NCBI GenBank assembly: GCA_034770075.1
Contig: CM068380.1
Location: forward strand, 24,358,638 to 24,422,637
Origin: Aralia elata
Taxonomy: Eukaryota; Streptophyta; Magnoliopsida; Apiales; Araliaceae
Direction of reading: 5' to 3'
DNA length: 64,000 nucleotides
Shown here: piece by piece, positions 47,480-58,667 of the stretch
Numbering within the stretch: position 1 is the first letter of the stretch
How the letters are laid out: each line of letters opens with the position of its first letter
The notes under the pieces: generated by a model
Told to the model about the DNA's origin: nothing
Seen by the model: the letters and a program-made list of their open reading frames with translations, nothing else
Databases searched by the model: none
Made by a program: the position numbers and the translations under genes

Positions 47480-47705
47480 TTCTTGTTGTTTTTAAAAGAA
47501 ACACTCTTCTTGTTGTTTTTAAAAGAAACACTCGTGTGGTTGCTTCTTTTTTATATATTTTATAATTTTTATCAGCAAATATTATTATTTGGCGTGAAAA
47601 TGTTATGATTGCAAAAGAAACAGTCGGCTGGTTGCCTTTTTTTATATATTTTATTATTTTTATTAGCAAATATTATTATTTGACGTGAAAATGTTATAAT
47701 TGTAG
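47480..47705 (+). repeat. Tandem duplication in intron 1
   Basis: A unit of about 28 bases ('acactcttcttgttgttttt') is repeated at 47474-47530. A unit of about 90 bases, containing 'agcaaatattattattt' and 'gtgaaaatgttat', is repeated at about 47530-47620 and 47620-47705. Nothing coding is seen. Confidence 0.7.
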
Positions 47706-48349
47706 TAGTGTATAAGCTTAACGGTGATTTTGTTGTTTGTTTGTTTGATTGATAAGATATTTTGCAACACCTTGGCTTTCAAGTCCACACTTACAAACTA
47801 TGCTTTTGGAATATGTTGGGAAGCCTTCTCATTTCGACTACGAAAGGTAAATTTTGCAAAAGTAAAAAATTTCGTGAAATTTTGTCTCTCTCTCTCCCTA
47901 TATATATATATATGGGTTAAATACAGCTTTCTCCACTCTACTAGGGGTCGGTTTACAAATATATCATCGGACTGATTTTTTTTACGGTCAACTCATTGAA
48001 CTATACGTTATTTACAAAAAGTGATAATTCCGTGTGTGTCTTTTAACCATTTAACAGAAAAATGACGTGGCAATACGTGGCAGTACATGTTATAGTTTAA
48101 ATAACTTGCGTGGATTAAATCCCTAAATCCTAAATCCCTTAACCCACTAAATCCCTAAATCCCCAATATCAGTCCCCAAACCATTTGTAACTCATCTTCC
48201 TTCAGCATCAGGTAGACCGACGACGAAGATAAATTGAACAGAAGAATCAAAAGCTGGGCTATCCCCAAAATCACTCACAAGTCGACTGTATTGCCTTCTT
48301 CCTCCCCCTAGACCGACGAAGAAAAAAAGACAATCCCTAAATCCCTAAC

Positions 48350-49089
48350 ATGAGCTCCAGCGAAAATAGCATCACAAATCGCGTCGATGATTGGGAGATG
48401 CCCAGAACTCCGGTGACATACCGATGTGGGATTGTCGCACCGATGTGGGTAGCTTAGAAAGAGGGAACTGCTGATCCGGGAAGAAGGTTCATCGGTTGTC
48501 CTCGTTTCAAGGTATGTGACATAATTTTTAATGTTTCTTGTGATTGAGATCAATTTATGTAAACTGTAAACAGAGCATTGGTGTATAGAGTGAAAGGGAA
48601 ATGGAAGATTGTTATGTTTGTGCTGACCTAATTACCTAATTAATTTTACTGACCAACATATCATGAAATTGGTATGGCATATCTGTTGTATGTTGTTAAA
48701 GGATATCTGTTGTATGGGCTATGGGCTTGATATTTGCATTTGTGTTTAACTGGTTGCAGGATAACAAGTTGTGTTGTAGGTTCTTTAAATGGTGTGATCC
48801 TCCATTTACAAAGAGATCAAGGGAAGTGATATTGCTGCTAAAGGAAAAGATAGAAAGAAGCAATGAAAAAATTGAGAGCTTGATGGAAGTAATAAAGAAG
48901 ATGGAAACTGGTAACACATTGATAAACAATGAAGAAAGAAATGAAGAAGAAGAGGTTTTGGTGCTGCAAAGAGAAGTGCAACAGTTGAGGAAGAAAAGTG
49001 ACAAGCAAAGTTCGATGGTGAAGAAATTATGGATTGGTTTAGTAGTTTCTTGGATGTTATTTTTAATTGTATTGCAACCAAAATTGTAG
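48350..49089 (+). pseudogene. MULE-borne GRF zinc-finger, coiled-coil, membrane-anchored protein gene
   Basis: Exon 1 (48350-48511) encodes MSSSENSITNR, then YRCGIVAPMWVA, a TAG in place of Trp, and KEGTADPGRRFIGCPRFK. Exon 2 (48760-49089) continues in phase with DNKLCCRFFKWCDPP. Together they make a GRF-type zinc finger (CG, NPGRRF-like, CP, CxFFxW). The intron has GTATGT and TTGCAG ends. The C-terminal half is a charged coiled coil of about 75 residues, followed by a single hydrophobic tail anchor, KKLWIGLVVSWMLFLIVLQP. The full product would be 163 residues. GRF-coiled-coil-TM proteins form a large uncharacterised plant family. The single TAG (near 48455) is a G-to-A change, so this copy is probably dead. 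It begins just inside the left inverted repeat, as a second MULE gene would. Confidence 0.75.
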
Positions 49090-49818
49090 ATTAGTAGTTT
49101 CTTGGATGTTGATAAAATGTGAATGTATGTTTGGTATTGAGATGAATGCTTATTTGGCAAAATTGGAGCAGAGCATTGAATTGATGTTTGGTTTATTATC
49201 ACTTCATGTCATTAAACATATATTTCTTTTATTTTTCTTATGGTTTGACTTGAGTTTTGAATTATACGAAAATGTGCAAAGATGTTAGATGTTGTTAAAT
49301 TCTTTTTATTTGAAAGCAAGAAATGAATACAGCAGACTAATGATTTTGGCACCAACCTATGCACCTAACAAGTTATTATGACAACTAGGGAAATACATAT
49401 ACAGAGCATAAACCATAAACACCCCTCATTACAGAGCATTTCATGATACATAGCAATTACAGAACCAAAATGCATTCAATATTCATAAGTACCCTGTGAT
49501 GAACCATAACAACTCAAAATACATATTCCAAGCATTTAATATTCCAAGCATTCAAAATATCAGGCAGTGCAGTAAATGACGCTTACCTAATAAACCAAAC
49601 ATTATGTATTCACCAACTGTAATAATACCTAGTAAATTCACAGACCCATAATTCAATCTCCCAAAATATATATATTCCATATTAATAATCATCATTCAAT
49701 AGCATAATTCATACGAATCCTAATTTTGGCTCATTGGATTCTGGCTCATTCAGTAGCATACAAAATAGCATCATAATAACTTAATATTCCAAAAACTCAG
49801 TCCCAAAAGATAGAAAGC
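49090..49818. other. Spacer between the convergent MULE genes
   Basis: No gene is seen in this AT-rich spacer. It holds short repeats such as 'ccaagcatt' near 49525-49550. It would contain the 3' untranslated regions of both genes. Confidence 0.6.
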
Positions 49819-52800
49819 CTAATTTTTATCTAACTTTGCTCCAGCCTTCTTCCTTGGAATTTTGTATGGCCTTCGTGTCGATTCTTGGCTGCCAACATTT
49901 GTCTTCTTTTTTCCCCCTCCTCTGGTTTGAATTGAGGAAGAAACTGAGCTGAGACTTAGTGTTTGGAAGCCCATTCCACTAAGGTGTGCTTCATTTGGTG
50001 GGGTACTAACTGGAGGGGTATTATTGGTTGGAAAATCAATAATATTCATCACACGTGGAGTTGGCATCTGCAAAAGATAAAAAGCTTGCAAATTAATTGA
50101 CTGAGCAATTAAATGGTAGTATGGAAAGTAAACCAATATAGGTATGACTTTACTTACAAACATAAATGCTTGTCTGGGTATGTCTTTCCCTTGTTCATTA
50201 GAGCATCCCACCTTTTCTTTACCTTTTCCTGTGGATTGTAATATATTTCATAGTTAGTCTTTATCATTTTCAGTAAAAATAATGTGCATACTAAATGGAC
50301 ACTTACATTAGGTGTTGGAATATTGACTGTCTTGTTGTTGGCTCCCTCTCTAATTACTACACCAGGCAGTGCAGTAGGGTGTTGAGTTCGCTCTTTCCCT
50401 TGTTTTCCTGTTGGCTTAGCATTTGGCTCGTTAACTGGGCATTGGTTCTTTCTATGATCAGACTTTCTACAAATGCTACAATGCATTTTCCTTCCTACCC
50501 TACTCACCCTCTTCACTTGACCATTATTTCCTCTGTCTTCCCAGCCTTCTCTCCTTCTCAGCCTCTGTGGTCTACTTCTCAATTTCTTTGGTATTGGTGG
50601 AGGTCCCATGATGTCACAGTCTGTAAATTCCCAGAAATCTTCACCATTTAACACCTCAAGAGTATGACTATAAGTCTTAAGGTAAGTATCTCTAGTATAC
50701 CAATGGGCTACATAGTCTAATGGATTTTGATAAATTGATTGAATTGCTGAGATAGCATGACAACATGGGATCCCAGTAAGGTCCTATACTCTACAAGCAT
50801 AAGTTCTATCATTAAGATTCACAGTAAATGCTCTACCTCTCTCTTTTACTTGGAATGAGATTTTTCCATCCCAAAGTGGATCACAATGGGCAGAGGCAAT
50901 GATGGCTACATCCACTTTCTTCTTAATTCGTGGACAAATTCTTTCCTCTGACTTAAGCATAGCATCCCTTTTCTGATGCAATCTTACCATGATTTGATCA
51001 TGAATTTCCTGTAGCATTGTTAGAACTGGCATGTACCTAGGAAATATTGAAAATAATGTACATATTGTAAGAGTAAGTGTTAGTGTAAGAGTAAAAATAA
51101 TGTACATATTGAAACAAACTAAATGTACCTAGCTTTGATAATCCAAGCATTGAAGCATTCAGACATGTTATTCTCAACATTGTCAGCCTTTGAATGAGTA
51201 GCAAAATAAGCTTTAGACCAAACCTTTGGATCATGCTCAACAATCTTATCATGTGCAGGGCCAGAAAGCCTCTTAATTTCAGTCATTGCTCTCTTATGTG
51301 CTTGATCATGGGTTGCACATGCAGCTTCCCAAAACACTCTCTTTAGTGCCAGTGAAGTGAACCTCTTCCTCCAGTTAGCATAAATATGTCTAGCACAATT
51401 TCTATGCTCAACATGAGGAAGAAATTCAGCTATGGCATTCTTCAAACCCTGTACAACACAAACTCAGTTAGTCAACAAATTTAGTCAAACAGAGGCATTT
51501 AGTAAAACAGAGGCATTTATATTAAATGTATACCTTTTGTTGATCACTGATTATAGTGAATCCATAGCCTTCACTAAGGTTAAGGTCATCAACCAACAAC
51601 TCCAAGAACTATCTCCAACTGTCACCATTTTCAGTTTCTACAACAGCCATAGCTACAGGGAACATTTGATTGTTCCCATCCCTTCCCACTGCAGATAATA
51701 ATTGACCCCCACATACTGTTTTTAAGAAACAGCCATCCAATCCAAGAATTGGCCTACAACCTTCTTTCCAAGCTTTCTTCAAGCTGTCATAGCAAACATA
51801 AAATCTTTTAAACCTGACCTCATCTTCAGGATTAAGCCTAGTGGTTTTGATGTTGACCGTATTCATTTTGTTGCTTCTCTTAATCTCAGCCCCAAAATCC
51901 CATACTCTAGAATAATGTTCCTTCATAACTGCATGTATACTTGCCAGAACTAAATTCCTCACCCTCATACACTTGAAAAGTGTTACATCCAATTTCAACT
52001 TGATTTTAATTTCTTCTTGCATGTCCTTCAACCTCCAATTTAGGTTTTTCCTAATTCTATTTCCATAAAACTCTGCCAAAAACTTGGTGTTTGCCAACTT
52101 GTTTTTAAAACTGTAGACACAATTATATGTGTCCAACATTGACTTTATTTGCACATTCTCAGTTCCTTGAATATAACTAGCCCACAGTTTCCAAGGGCAG
52201 CCCTTATCACACCTAACCTGCACCCTTTCCTTGTCGTTAACCTTGTACCACAACTTCCTGCCATTAGCAATTGAATAGTCTCTAATGGCAATCTTGAATT
52301 CATTGAAATTAGCAAAAATTTGATATTCGGAAAACTTTATGTGTTTTCTCTTTGTTTTTAGGTTAAAAACATCACAATGTACAGGCTTTCTCTTTTTTAC
52401 AGGGGGACCCAAAAAACCTAGGTTATCTTCTTCACTGCTCTCTGAGGGGGACCTTAATACATCACTGTCCTCATACTCACTATGCCAGTCACTATCATCA
52501 TCAGAGGCGTCTACATTATCTCCCTCACTATTTCTATCAACCTCATTCAGTAACCTATCACCATCAGCCTTACCAGTTTCATCAGCCCCTTCATCATCTC
52601 CCTCATTCCCAGTTTCATCAGCCTCCTCACCCTGACCTGCCCCCTTAACATCACCCTCAGCTACATCACCTTCTATATCACCCTCAGTATTACCATCACC
52701 TGCATTCCCATCAACAAAGTTAGTTTCATCAGTTTCAACTCTAGTCATCTCTTCTTTGTACTCCCTGCACCTCTTTCTAGCCTCTAATAATTCATCATCA

Positions 52801-53282
52801 GTACTTAATATTTCACTATCACTTTGTGCATCACTACTTTCTGAGTCCCCAATCACAATTGGTGTATCATCACTCTTTTTATTTGATTTCTGATTCATTT
52901 TAATTCTATTACTCTTCCTCAACTGATTGCACTGACTATTCATACTTGCCCTCTTCTTAGTCCTCTTCACCTTCTGCAGCTTAGCATTTGCACTAGTACT
53001 CCCCTTGTTAGTATCTTCTGTATTAAGGGGGTCAGTCATAGTGGTTGCAACTTGTTCATTCACAACAGGTGGTTCATTCACAACTCCTTCTTCATTCAAA
53101 TATACATGATCAACAAAAATTTCAATCACACCAAAAGGGAGACACACTTTTACCATCTCTCTAATACTGGCATCATCATGCACCAATCTATAACCATTTT
53201 CACTAGTTTGGCCATCATTCTTAAAATAAACCTTAGCATTGTTATCATACCTCCCTTCAGCAAATGAATTAATTGCAATCAT
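49819..53282 (-). pseudogene. MuDR-type MULE transposase gene, five exons, two nonsense changes
   Basis: Reading on the minus strand, exons are 53282-51534, 51448-51129, 51036-50307, 50228-50158 and 50067-49819; the 85- and 92-base introns 1 and 2 have clear GT/AG ends. The N-terminus is followed by a long acidic Asp/Glu/Gly-rich region (about residues 150-285). A MuDR DNA-binding-type segment follows (IAIRDYSIANGRKLWYKVND, CDKGCPWKLWAS). The DDE residues are Asp516 (LGLDGCFLK), about Asp580 (IISDQQKG) and about Glu680 (NNMSECFNAW). A SWIM-like region (TYACRV, DLTGIPCCHAISAI) and a zinc knuckle CSICRKSDHRKNQC come next, and a basic tail ends the protein. Two TAG stops replace Trp, after DSWR (near 51611) and after ACRV (50784-50786). 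The exon structure is otherwise intact, so the gene died recently. Confidence 0.9.
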
Positions 53283-53786
53283 GCAGATGAAATCAACATA
53301 AAGACAAACAACGACTGAGACAACAGATGAAAAGCCCTAATTTAATCGAACTCATGTCCACAATAGATGAAAAGCCCTAATTTAATCAAATCTAGCATAC
53401 CTCACAGAAGATTCGCACTAGCAGATTCATATCCAAGAACTAGATTCGCATTAGAGCACAAGATTCGCCAGCACGTTCTCTCTTTCGCGCCTCAATCTCT
53501 CTCTCCTTCTCTCCTTCGCGCTCTTTTCCTTTCTGTCTTTGTCTGGCCTTTACTCGACCAAATGGGTTTTAACCACTGACTTTCCACCGTGGCCATGACT
53601 AGGACTAACCCACGTGAAGTAAATGATGTGTAATTAGATGTGGGGTAGGTCATGTCTGATGTCATAGGTATCTGTTAAAAGTCAACTCATTTAACGAATT
53701 TTGTAACGATTTGATAAATATTTGTAGTTGACTAACTCGATTGTAAAAAAAATCAGTCCGGTGATGTATTTGTAAACCGACCCCTA

Positions 53787-55746
53787 GTTATTTCAGTTTA
53801 CTAATTTGTCTTTTTTTTGTTTTTTAATTTCTTCACTTCTATCCATTTTTCTATCACCTCGTAATTTCTCCCATCCACTGCCTATTAAATTTAATTTATG
53901 TATTTATTAATTTACACACACAATTGTGTGTGTCAGGTAACTAGTATTTATATAATGAAATATGTTATTCTCAAAGACATTAAGAGATTTAGAAGGTGAG
54001 TTGAATAGATTTTTTAAAACTTTATTTTAAATAATGATTACTAAATAATTAAATATGTTAATTTTAACTTAATTTGTATAACGGAATATGTATTGAAAAA
54101 CCCCTTCAAAGATTGAATAAAAAATCTCATATTCTGAATTTAGTGTAAGTGTGGAATTAAGTCACAGAAGCAAAACGTAGAGTGACAAGAAATAGAATGC
54201 ATGATAGTAAAGTGCAGAAAAGTAAGAAACACAATAATTTTAAGAGGTTTAAAATATAAAAGTCTTTTAATCCTCTTTTATACTCTATGAGTAGAGATGA
54301 TCCACTAAGGATTACAAAAATCTAAGTTCACTAATTAGAACGAAATACAATAAGATGATTTACTAAGAATCTAGTAAGTCACTAAGACATGATACAAAAG
54401 ATCACCAAGATCTTGTTACAATCATAGAGAATATTGTAGTTTTTTTGAAGTGTTGCTAAGTTGCTTTAAGTTCTTTTTTGAATGACTTAACAATATATCA
54501 TGTTCTTTTAGTGAATCGTAAAGTGAAACTTTTGAATTACACTTAGAATTTCAGTGCTTGATTCTTGATAAAATCGTTAACTTTAGTGTTTAAAGTAGCA
54601 ATCTTTTTATAGCATCTCATTGAGATTTGCCCGTTGAATTGTTACCGTTACTCTAATTTGCTTGGAACACTTGTCAAATTGCAATTCCTTTTACTTTGAA
54701 TAGTTGTATGTTGGACCACTTGTTGTCGCTTTCCTTTGGTGCAACTACGTGTTCTCAGCTTGTCCTTGCACAAATAGCTATTGAAAAAGTTTCAATGTCT
54801 CCTTAGTCTTTATCGCCAACACACTTAAAGATCAACATAAATGAATGTGTTAATGTTTATGACCCTTGTCATACATCTGCCACTGCCATGTTAGGAAACT
54901 GCACTTTACGATTTTGGTCGAACTAGTCTTGAATCGTAGAGTTAGTCCTCTGATCGTTGAGTAACTTCATTTAGCAATACTTGTCTTACGATTTGTAGTG
55001 GCTCTGCGATCTGTCTCTATGATTTGGTACTTTACGATATCTGAAAGGTTTTTGTTTACTTTACGATCTTAGAGTAACTTTGGCTTCTACTCTACGAAAT
55101 ACAAGTTAGCCTTAGGCAACTCAGCTATTACAAGGATTACATTGCTATACTATACGATTTGGATTAACCTAACAAATTTGATTCTTAACTAAGTACTTTT
55201 ACATAAAATCTTTTGAAGGACTTTACAAAATCTATTTATTTTTACAAATATATACTAATGCCAATATCATTATCAAATCAAATAAAAATATACATAAATG
55301 CAAGTACTAACAAAATATGTACTTACCAGTTACCACAATCAAACTTGTCTATAGGTTAGGTACAAAACGGTATAGCATTTGATAATAAAATGGTGAAGTG
55401 TTAGTATTGTTATTAATGAAAATGATGAAAAAATAAAAATGCTATTAATTTATGAGTGTATTTATTGTCAACCTTTACTATAGCCAAGTCACATATTCTT
55501 TTTTTCCCATATTTATATAATAAAAGAAGAGCAAATAGGCACGGTTACTTTTGAATTTTTGGTCTCCATGCCATTATCCGTTATTCTTAACTTTTCTCAC
55601 CTATTAATTTTTTTTCATATTTTATTTGCACAAACACATAATTGTGTGAGTCATGTAACTAGTGTGTGTGTGTGTATATATATATATACGTGTGTGTGTT
55701 CGTGTGTGTACGTGGCATTTTTCATCTTTTATATATATATATATAT
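53787..55746. other. Non-coding interval with two Helitron-like 3' ends
   Basis: No gene is seen. Two similar segments end in a palindrome followed by CTAG and T. One is ACACACAATTGTGTGTGT then CAGGTAACTAG, ending about 53942; the other is CACATAATTGTGTG then AGTCATGTAACTAG, ending about 55662. A hairpin shortly before CTAG at an A/T target is the Helitron 3' signature. The second may start near 55504 (TCCCATATTTATATAATAAA). Between them (about 54060-55330) lies AT-rich sequence with many ACGATTT or AAATCGT words, possibly an old LTR, which I cannot classify. Confidence 0.4.
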
Positions 55747-57099
55747 AGGGGAATGATCCACAGAAAACGTTAGCCTTGAGCACTGTTTCAGCTAACTGTG
55801 ATCCAGCCGTCCAATATAAAATCCAAGGGATGGGTGAGGGCGCGGCCGCTAGAGGGAGTAGCGGCCAGATATTAAAATAATTAAATTTTATACTGGCCGC
55901 TAGAGGGAGTAGCGGCCAGTAAAACGACAGCGTTTTGACTGGCCGCTACTCCCTCTAGCGGCCAGTATAAAATTTAATTAGAGGAAAAGAGGGTATAATG
56001 GGAATTTATCTTGGCCGCTAAAGGGAGTAGCGGACAGGCAACTTAATTGTCAAATGCGATTCCTTTCCCGATGCATTATTTTATGCTTATATTATTATGT
56101 TATTATGTTATGAATGCATTATTTTATGCATTGTTTCTCGAGATTAATGTTATTATTATGTTATTGGTGGTCACATGTTCACACCCCTTTTTCCCTCTTT
56201 GAGCTTTTTAAGCATGACAATATAATGAGATATTTGTCTTTTATTTTTTTAATAATTTTTTTAAAAAATATTTAATATTTATTTTGATTGATCAAACAAA
56301 ATATTAATTATATTTTTTAATATTTTTATTTTTTTTACCTAAAACGTGAAATAAAAATAAATGAGGGGGGTACTATTAGAGGCATTCACAAGGTGGATCG
56401 AGGAAACAAACATTAGTTAATTTATTAATTTATAGAAAGAAGTAGTGCAGGCAGCTATCAAATTCAAAAGAAATAGATAAAAGATTCAATTAAAAAAAAA
56501 GGTCAAAAGCAGAACATCGAAAGTCGAAACTGATAGTATGTTATATTGCCATGCTTAAAAAGCTCAAAGAGGGAAAGAGGGATGTGAACATGTGACCACC
56601 AATAACATAATAATAACATTAATCTCGGGAAACAATGCATAAAATAATGCATTCATAACATAAAATAATACATTCATAACATAATAACATAATAATAAAT
56701 GCATAAAATAATGTATTCATAACATAAAATAATGCATTCATAACATAATAACATAATAATATAAGCATAAAATAATGCATCGGGAAAGGAATCGCATTTG
56801 GCAATTAAGTTGCCTGGCCGCTACTCCCTCTAGCGGCCAGGATAAATTCCCATTATACCCTCTTTTCCTCTAATTAAATTTTATACTGGCCGCTAGAGGG
56901 AGTAGCGGCCAGTCAAAACGCTGTCGTTTTGACTGGCCGCTACTTCCTCTAGCGGCCAGTATAAAATTTAATTATTTTAATATCTGGCCGCTACTCTCTC
57001 TAGCGGCCGCGCCCTCACCCATCCGTTGGATCTTATATTGGACGACTGGATCAGAGTTAGTTGAAACAGTGCTCAAGGCTAACGTTTTCTGTGGATCAT

Positions 57100-57103
<4 letters not shown>
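55747..57103. mobile_element. Foldback (long inverted repeat) non-autonomous DNA element
   Basis: The arms 55747-56231 and about 56540-57103 are inverted copies, starting AGGGGAATGATCCACAGAAA and AGGGATGATCCACAGAAA from the two ends. The loop is about 310 bases and has no gene. The element sits in a TA run, so the target copy is probably TA. Each arm has three or four copies of the hairpin CTGGCCGCTA-GAGGGAG-TAGCGGCCAG (55844-55866, 55893-55919, 55938-55964, and a damaged one at 56012-56034). The right arm has an extra duplication of the 'cataaaataatgcattcataa' unit. The superfamily is uncertain. Confidence 0.9.
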
Positions 57104-57145
<42 letters not shown>

Positions 57146-58252
57146 CATGTTACAGTTTCTATATCATTTGCTATATAGTTTTATAATGACAATAACTTGA
57201 ATAATGAAAATCAAGAACGAAACATACATAAAAAGGTCGTCATATATTATACAGTATATGAATCGTAAACATGCACGTAGAATCTTTGAACAATCCAAAT
57301 AATAATCTTTCCATAAATTAAAGAACAGGACAATAATCGTGTCAAGAATACATGGAAAAGAAAAGAGGAGAAATTTTTTTAAACTAATTGCGTGTGTTTT
57401 TTTTTTTGTTATAAAGTTAGGAAGATTTAGGAGAAAACTGATCAAAAATTTGTATATTTTAACATACCAAAAATATTTGGACTAAATTGTAAATCGGACC
57501 CTCCTATATTGCCATGTTTTTATAAAAGTGTTTCCTATTTTTTTTTAAAGCACAAGTCTTTCCTCATAAATACATTAATTATGCAAACACAGTTCATCTT
57601 GGCTTTTTTATCAATAAAAATGCGAATTATGTTAGTCAAATTTGACGGAAAGTGTAAATGTATATTTCTATTAGTACTTATACCCATTTGAGATACATTT
57701 GAGAATATTAACATTTACATTCACAAGCAGAGTAAGTGGCAGAGGCAAGTAAGGAAGTTTCAAATTAGGGTTAAAATTTATCTCAATTTGGTCATGGACT
57801 TTAAAATAGGGTTATAATTCATCTCAGTCAAATCATATTTTATGAAATTGAAGTTGCGCGTAGTTGCTAGGGATCAAATTAGTATTGCATATTGAGTGGA
57901 TAATTCCATTGCGATCTTAGGAACTAGATGGCACATCTGTTAGCACTATAACTATTAATTATTGTGTATACGAGAGAGACTTGTGTTAAAAAAAATTATA
58001 GAATATTTTCATAAAAACATGACAAATAAGAGGATCAGATTTGCAATTTAGTCATATTCTTGTAGTGATTTATCAAAAATAATTTTATAAAGATAATACA
58101 GTAATATAGTATATATTTAAAATTAAATTATTTTTGCACGACTCACAAATACAAGCGAATGAATTTAATCACTTGTCCTCTCTTATATTTTAAAATTTCC
58201 TTTAATAGCATAATCAACAAGATGCTCCTTTCATCGAAAATGTAATAATATA
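57104..58252. other. Non-coding interval beginning with a TA microsatellite
   Basis: A run of about 20 TA units at 57104-57143 adjoins the foldback element. The rest is AT-rich; short frames on both strands (for example 57164-57445, 57509-57691) have low-complexity hydrophobic translations and no recognisable domain. Confidence 0.7.
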
Positions 58253-58330
58253 GTCCTCTGTCCCATAATTATTGTAACATTTTTCTTATTTAGATGTATC
58301 AAATTATTTGTAATACATTTAAATTTTATA

Positions 58331-58579
58331 CTCCTTCCGTCCCTGCTCAATTTTGACTTTTTAAAGTCAAATTGACTATTTTTAAGACTAATCTTTTTAC
58401 TATTTATGCTAAAATATAGGTGAAGAGATTATAACCAAAAGAAAGTATATACAATTTATTACTAATTCCAATTTTTATAATTTTAGAAATATATTTATAT
58501 ATGCTTAATTATTAATTTTAAAAATAGTCAATGTGACTTAAAAAGTCAAAACTGAGTAATTAATTTGGGACGAAGGGAG
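58331..58579. mobile_element. Stowaway MITE inside the older Stowaway
   Basis: It begins CTCCTTCCGTCCC and ends GGGACGAAGGGAG, with TA at 58329-58330 and 58580-58581. The inverted repeats extend further (TTTTGACTTTTTAAAGTC and GACTTAAAAAGTCAAAA). It is 249 bases long. Confidence 0.93.
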
Positions 58580-58667
58580 TAACTTTTAATAATTAAATAC
58601 CCAATTTACCCTTAATAATCTTGTAACAATCATACCTTTAAAACTATTGGTCATACCATTATTATAA

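Larger units (their letters stand above)
46456..47846 (+). pseudogene. EMB8-like alpha/beta-hydrolase gene, exons 1-2 only
   Basis: Exon 1 (46456-46698) starts ATG and encodes an N-terminal membrane anchor, ISHYLLGFACVFIVFMYNLL, then IHFLEDLFSGGSPVTLTY. This is the conserved start of plant EMB8-like (YheT-type) alpha/beta hydrolases. The end of exon 1 codes LHGR only in a shifted frame, and the first frame meets a TAG at 46681. Exon 2 (47757-47846) encodes YFATPWLSSPHLQT and then LEYVGKPSHFDYER, the family's HLQT block, between good AG and GT sites; LHGR/YFATPW joins in phase. The later exons with the catalytic Ser, Asp and His are not found in the following 16 kb. The gene is probably a pseudogene, or its second intron is very long. 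CTATAAG near 46352 could be its TATA box. Confidence 0.75.
47943..53786 (+). mobile_element. MULE (Mutator-like) transposon with two convergent genes
   Basis: The inverted ends read GGGGTCGGTTTACAAATA followed by ATCA.CGGACTGATTTTTT, on the plus strand from about 47944 and on the minus strand from about 53784. About 43 bases match well and similarity fades over the next 100. Inside are a MuDR-type transposase gene on the minus strand and a GRF zinc-finger gene on the plus strand, facing each other. I see no clear 9-base target duplication, so the outer limits may be a few bases off. It lies downstream of exon 2 of the EMB8-like gene, in what would be its next intron. Confidence 0.85.

Noticed and set aside
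48696..49202. Minus-strand 168-codon frame rich in Ser and Leu
   Set aside because: It is the antisense of the GRF gene, which has a recognisable domain and splice sites on the plus strand.
52339..52635. Plus-strand Ser/Pro-rich frame
   Set aside because: Antisense of the acidic region of the MULE transposase; no independent support.
55844..57010. NotI-like GCGGCCGC sites as a sign of vector contamination
   Set aside because: They are part of native hairpin repeats present in both arms of the foldback element, and no vector sequence is seen.
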